Below are positions 6,367 through 7,388 of a DNA stretch of 7,388 nucleotides, one piece after another (the first letter of the stretch is position 1; each line of letters starts with the position of its first letter). Both the position numbers and the translations under genes were made by a program. Source of the stretch: an uncultured Oscillospiraceae bacterium (GTDB taxonomy: Bacteria; Bacillota; Clostridia; Oscillospirales; Acutalibacteraceae). The notes under the pieces were generated by a model. It did not search any database. It saw nothing but the letters and a program-made list of their open reading frames with translations, and had not been told where the DNA came from. The DNA lies in the NCBI GenBank assembly GCA_958354085.1, contig CATWUX010000114.1:1-7388 (forward strand), given 5' to 3'.

Positions 6367-6384
6367 TTCGGATAACCATCCGAA
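6367..6384. promoter_or_regulatory. Inverted repeat centred between divergent promoters (candidate operator)
   Basis: TTCGGATAACCATCCGAA has perfect 7-bp arms around a 4-bp centre, with half-site centres 11 bp apart, close to one helical turn. It occupies the space between the two -35 boxes (6355-6360 minus, 6392-6397 plus), and its midpoint coincides with the midpoint of that space. This placement suits a dimeric regulator. No regulator gene is in the window. A hairpin in RNA is less likely, because the repeat lies upstream of both predicted start sites. Confidence 0.45.
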
Positions 6385-6391
6385 AAAAGAC

Positions 6392-6420
6392 TTGTATCAC
6401 AGTACGATATATGCTAAACT
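6392..6420 (+). promoter_or_regulatory. Promoter of the alpha/beta-hydrolase gene
   Basis: TTGTAT (6392-6397, 4/6) and an extended -10 TGcTAAACT, with the hexamer TAAACT at 6415-6420, are spaced 17 bp apart. The start would fall near 6427, giving a leader of about 27 nt. The -10 hexamer is identical to the one of the divergent ispD promoter. Confidence 0.65.
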
Positions 6421-6453
6421 AAAAAATAAATTGACAACATTGGAGGCTTTCTT

Positions 6454-7290
6454 ATGTTTCATGCTGTTTTGGACATTTCCGTGGATTATGCACGCGCCGG
6501 CTTGGAAAAGGGCAACGCCGCTCCCAAGCTGTATACATATGTGCTGGAGGATTCCCCCGAAATGCCCCAGAACAAAAAATTGCCCGCGCTCATCATTTGT
6601 CCCGGCGGCGGCTACGCGATGACGTCGGACCGGGAAGCAGAACCGATCGCTCTGCGCTTTTGTACATTGGGGTTCCAATGTTTTGTAGTGCGTTACACCG
6701 TTGCGCCGATGCGCTTTCCCGGCGCGCTGATGGAGCTGTCGCAGGCCGTTGCCACCGTGCGCGCACACGCCGAGGAATGGCATGTGGATGAAAACGCGAT
6801 TTTCGTTTGCGGCTTTTCCGCCGGCGGTCATCTGGCAGCCAGTTTGGGCGTATTCTGGAATCGTCCCTTCCTGACGGAAGCGCTGGGCTTTACACAGCAG
6901 GAAAACAAGCCGAACGGCGTTATTCTGTCCTACCCGGTCATTACTTCCGGCGAGCACGCACACCACGATTCCATTAAGAATCTTCTCGGCGAACGCTATG
7001 ACGAGCAGCGCGAGCTGGTATCACTCGAAAAGCAAGTGACGGAAGAAACGGCGCCGACCTTCCTGTGGCACACCTATGAGGACACCTGCGTACCGGTGGA
7101 AAACGCGCTGCTTTTCGCTACGGCGCTGCGTGAAAAGCATATCCCGCTGGAAATGCATATTTTCCCTTACGGCTGGCACGGATTATCCGAAGCGACGCCG
7201 CTGACCGGTAATAACGACGCAGAGCTGGCAAGACAGATCAGCATCTGGCCGGATATGGCGGCTGCGTGGATGAAGAGCCTTCGGAAATAA
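6454..7290 (+). CDS. Alpha/beta-hydrolase, acetyl-esterase-like
   Basis: The protein has 278 residues and belongs to the alpha/beta-hydrolase fold, nearest in pattern to carbohydrate acetyl-esterase/BD-FAE-type enzymes of gut Firmicutes. CPGGGY (49-54) after a hydrophobic strand would form the oxyanion hole, in place of the HGGG of hormone-sensitive-lipase-type enzymes. The nucleophile elbow is GFSAGG with Ser122. The acid is probably Asp210 in HTYEDTCVPVENAL, and the base is His242 in YGWHGL. Cap and substrate residues lie at about 135-195. No signal peptide is present, so the enzyme is cytoplasmic, consistent with deacetylating imported oligosaccharides; the substrate is inferred and not shown. 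The ATG at 6454 has an excellent TTGGAGG, 7 nt upstream. The gene is transcribed divergently from ispD and stands alone; no sugar-utilisation genes are visible beside it. No clear terminator follows before the IS end at 7342. Confidence 0.9.
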   Translation: MFHAVLDISVDYARAGLEKGNAAPKLYTYVLEDSPEMPQNKKLPALIICPGGGYAMTSDREAEPIALRFCTLGFQCFVVRYTVAPMRFPGALMELSQAVATVRAHAEEWHVDENAIFVCGFSAGGHLAASLGVFWNRPFLTEALGFTQQENKPNGVILSYPVITSGEHAHHDSIKNLLGERYDEQRELVSLEKQVTEETAPTFLWHTYEDTCVPVENALLFATALREKHIPLEMHIFPYGWHGLSEATPLTGNNDAELARQISIWPDMAAAWMKSLRK

Positions 7291-7333
7291 ACCTCCTTTG
7301 CTTTTATGAAAAAACGACAGCGGAAGCAACCGG

Positions 7334-7373
7334 TTTTGAAGTGACCCCAAAAAGTTAGACAATATTTTGAAGT
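7334..7373. repeat. Nine-base direct repeat TTTTGAAGT flanking the IS-like end
   Basis: TTTTGAAGT occurs at 7334-7342 and again at 7365-7373, 31 bp apart. The first copy spans the predicted IS boundary and the second lies inside the element. It is not positioned like a target-site duplication, which would flank both ends of the element. It may be chance in AT-rich sequence. Confidence 0.4.
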
Positions 7374-7388
7374 AAAAAATATTCAAGC
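7342..7388. mobile_element. Terminal end of an IS3-family (IS150-like) insertion sequence, running off the right edge
   Basis: TGACCCCAAAAAGTTAGAC (7342-7360) matches the terminal inverted repeat typical of IS3-family elements: it begins TG, followed by ACCCC, an A-run and GTTAGAC. The outer TG indicates that the element extends to the right, out of the window. No transposase codons are within reach here, so orientation, completeness and target duplication cannot be judged. The sequence is also visibly more AT-rich than the genes. Recognition is from memory of the family's ends. Confidence 0.6.

Noticed and set aside
6397..6966. Minus-strand ORF of 189 codons
   Set aside because: It is antisense to the esterase gene, which has an excellent ribosome binding site and catalytic motifs. 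The shadow runs across the promoter region.
1..7388. CRISPR array, tRNA, rRNA or riboswitch
   Set aside because: I saw no regularly spaced repeats, no tRNA-like cloverleaf and no recognisable riboswitch core on either strand by eye; a covariance-model scan would be needed to be sure.

Overview
The window looks like chromosomal DNA from a low-to-mid GC Gram-positive bacterium of class Clostridia. An Oscillospiraceae/Ruminococcaceae-type gut anaerobe is my best guess. The reasons are the CdaA/CdaR pair, a DUF2975 membrane protein, a cysteine desulfurase-like enzyme coupled to a DUF3343 protein, MEP-pathway ispD-ispF, strong GGAGG-type ribosome binding sites and sigma-A-like promoters. The placement is inference from gene content; there is no rRNA or other marker gene here.

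Seven of the eight main genes lie on the minus strand. Read right to left they fall into three transcription blocks. (1) ispD-ispF make isoprenoid precursors and overlap by 4 bp. A short gap with a possible 23-codon ORF and a weak promoter follows, then a DUF3343 gene that overlaps a class V aminotransferase/cysteine desulfurase-like gene by 4 bp. A hairpin with a T-run closes this block at about 3467-3509. (2) cdaA-cdaR encode the membrane diadenylate cyclase and its YbbR-repeat partner, again with a 4-bp overlap. They are followed 42 bp later by a small cysteine-rich protein with a ParB/sulfiredoxin-like TGHQR motif, in the place where glmM often sits. A 12-bp perfect hairpin follows at 611-647. 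(3) A DUF2975 four-helix membrane protein has a near-consensus promoter and runs off the left edge. A small Cro/CI-type regulator usually follows such genes but would lie outside the window.

The only clear plus-strand gene (6454-7290) is an alpha/beta-hydrolase esterase transcribed divergently from ispD. The two promoters face away from each other, and a 7-4-7 inverted repeat sits exactly midway between their -35 boxes. At the right edge, from 7342, the sequence matches the terminus typical of IS3-family (IS150-like) insertion sequences, so an IS element probably begins there and continues outside.

Most of the window is ordinary housekeeping and signalling. The items most worth a second look are the unassigned ParB-like cysteine-rich protein linked to c-di-AMP synthesis, the DUF3343/desulfurase pair as a possible sulfur or selenium carrier system, the symmetric divergent operator candidate, and the IS end.
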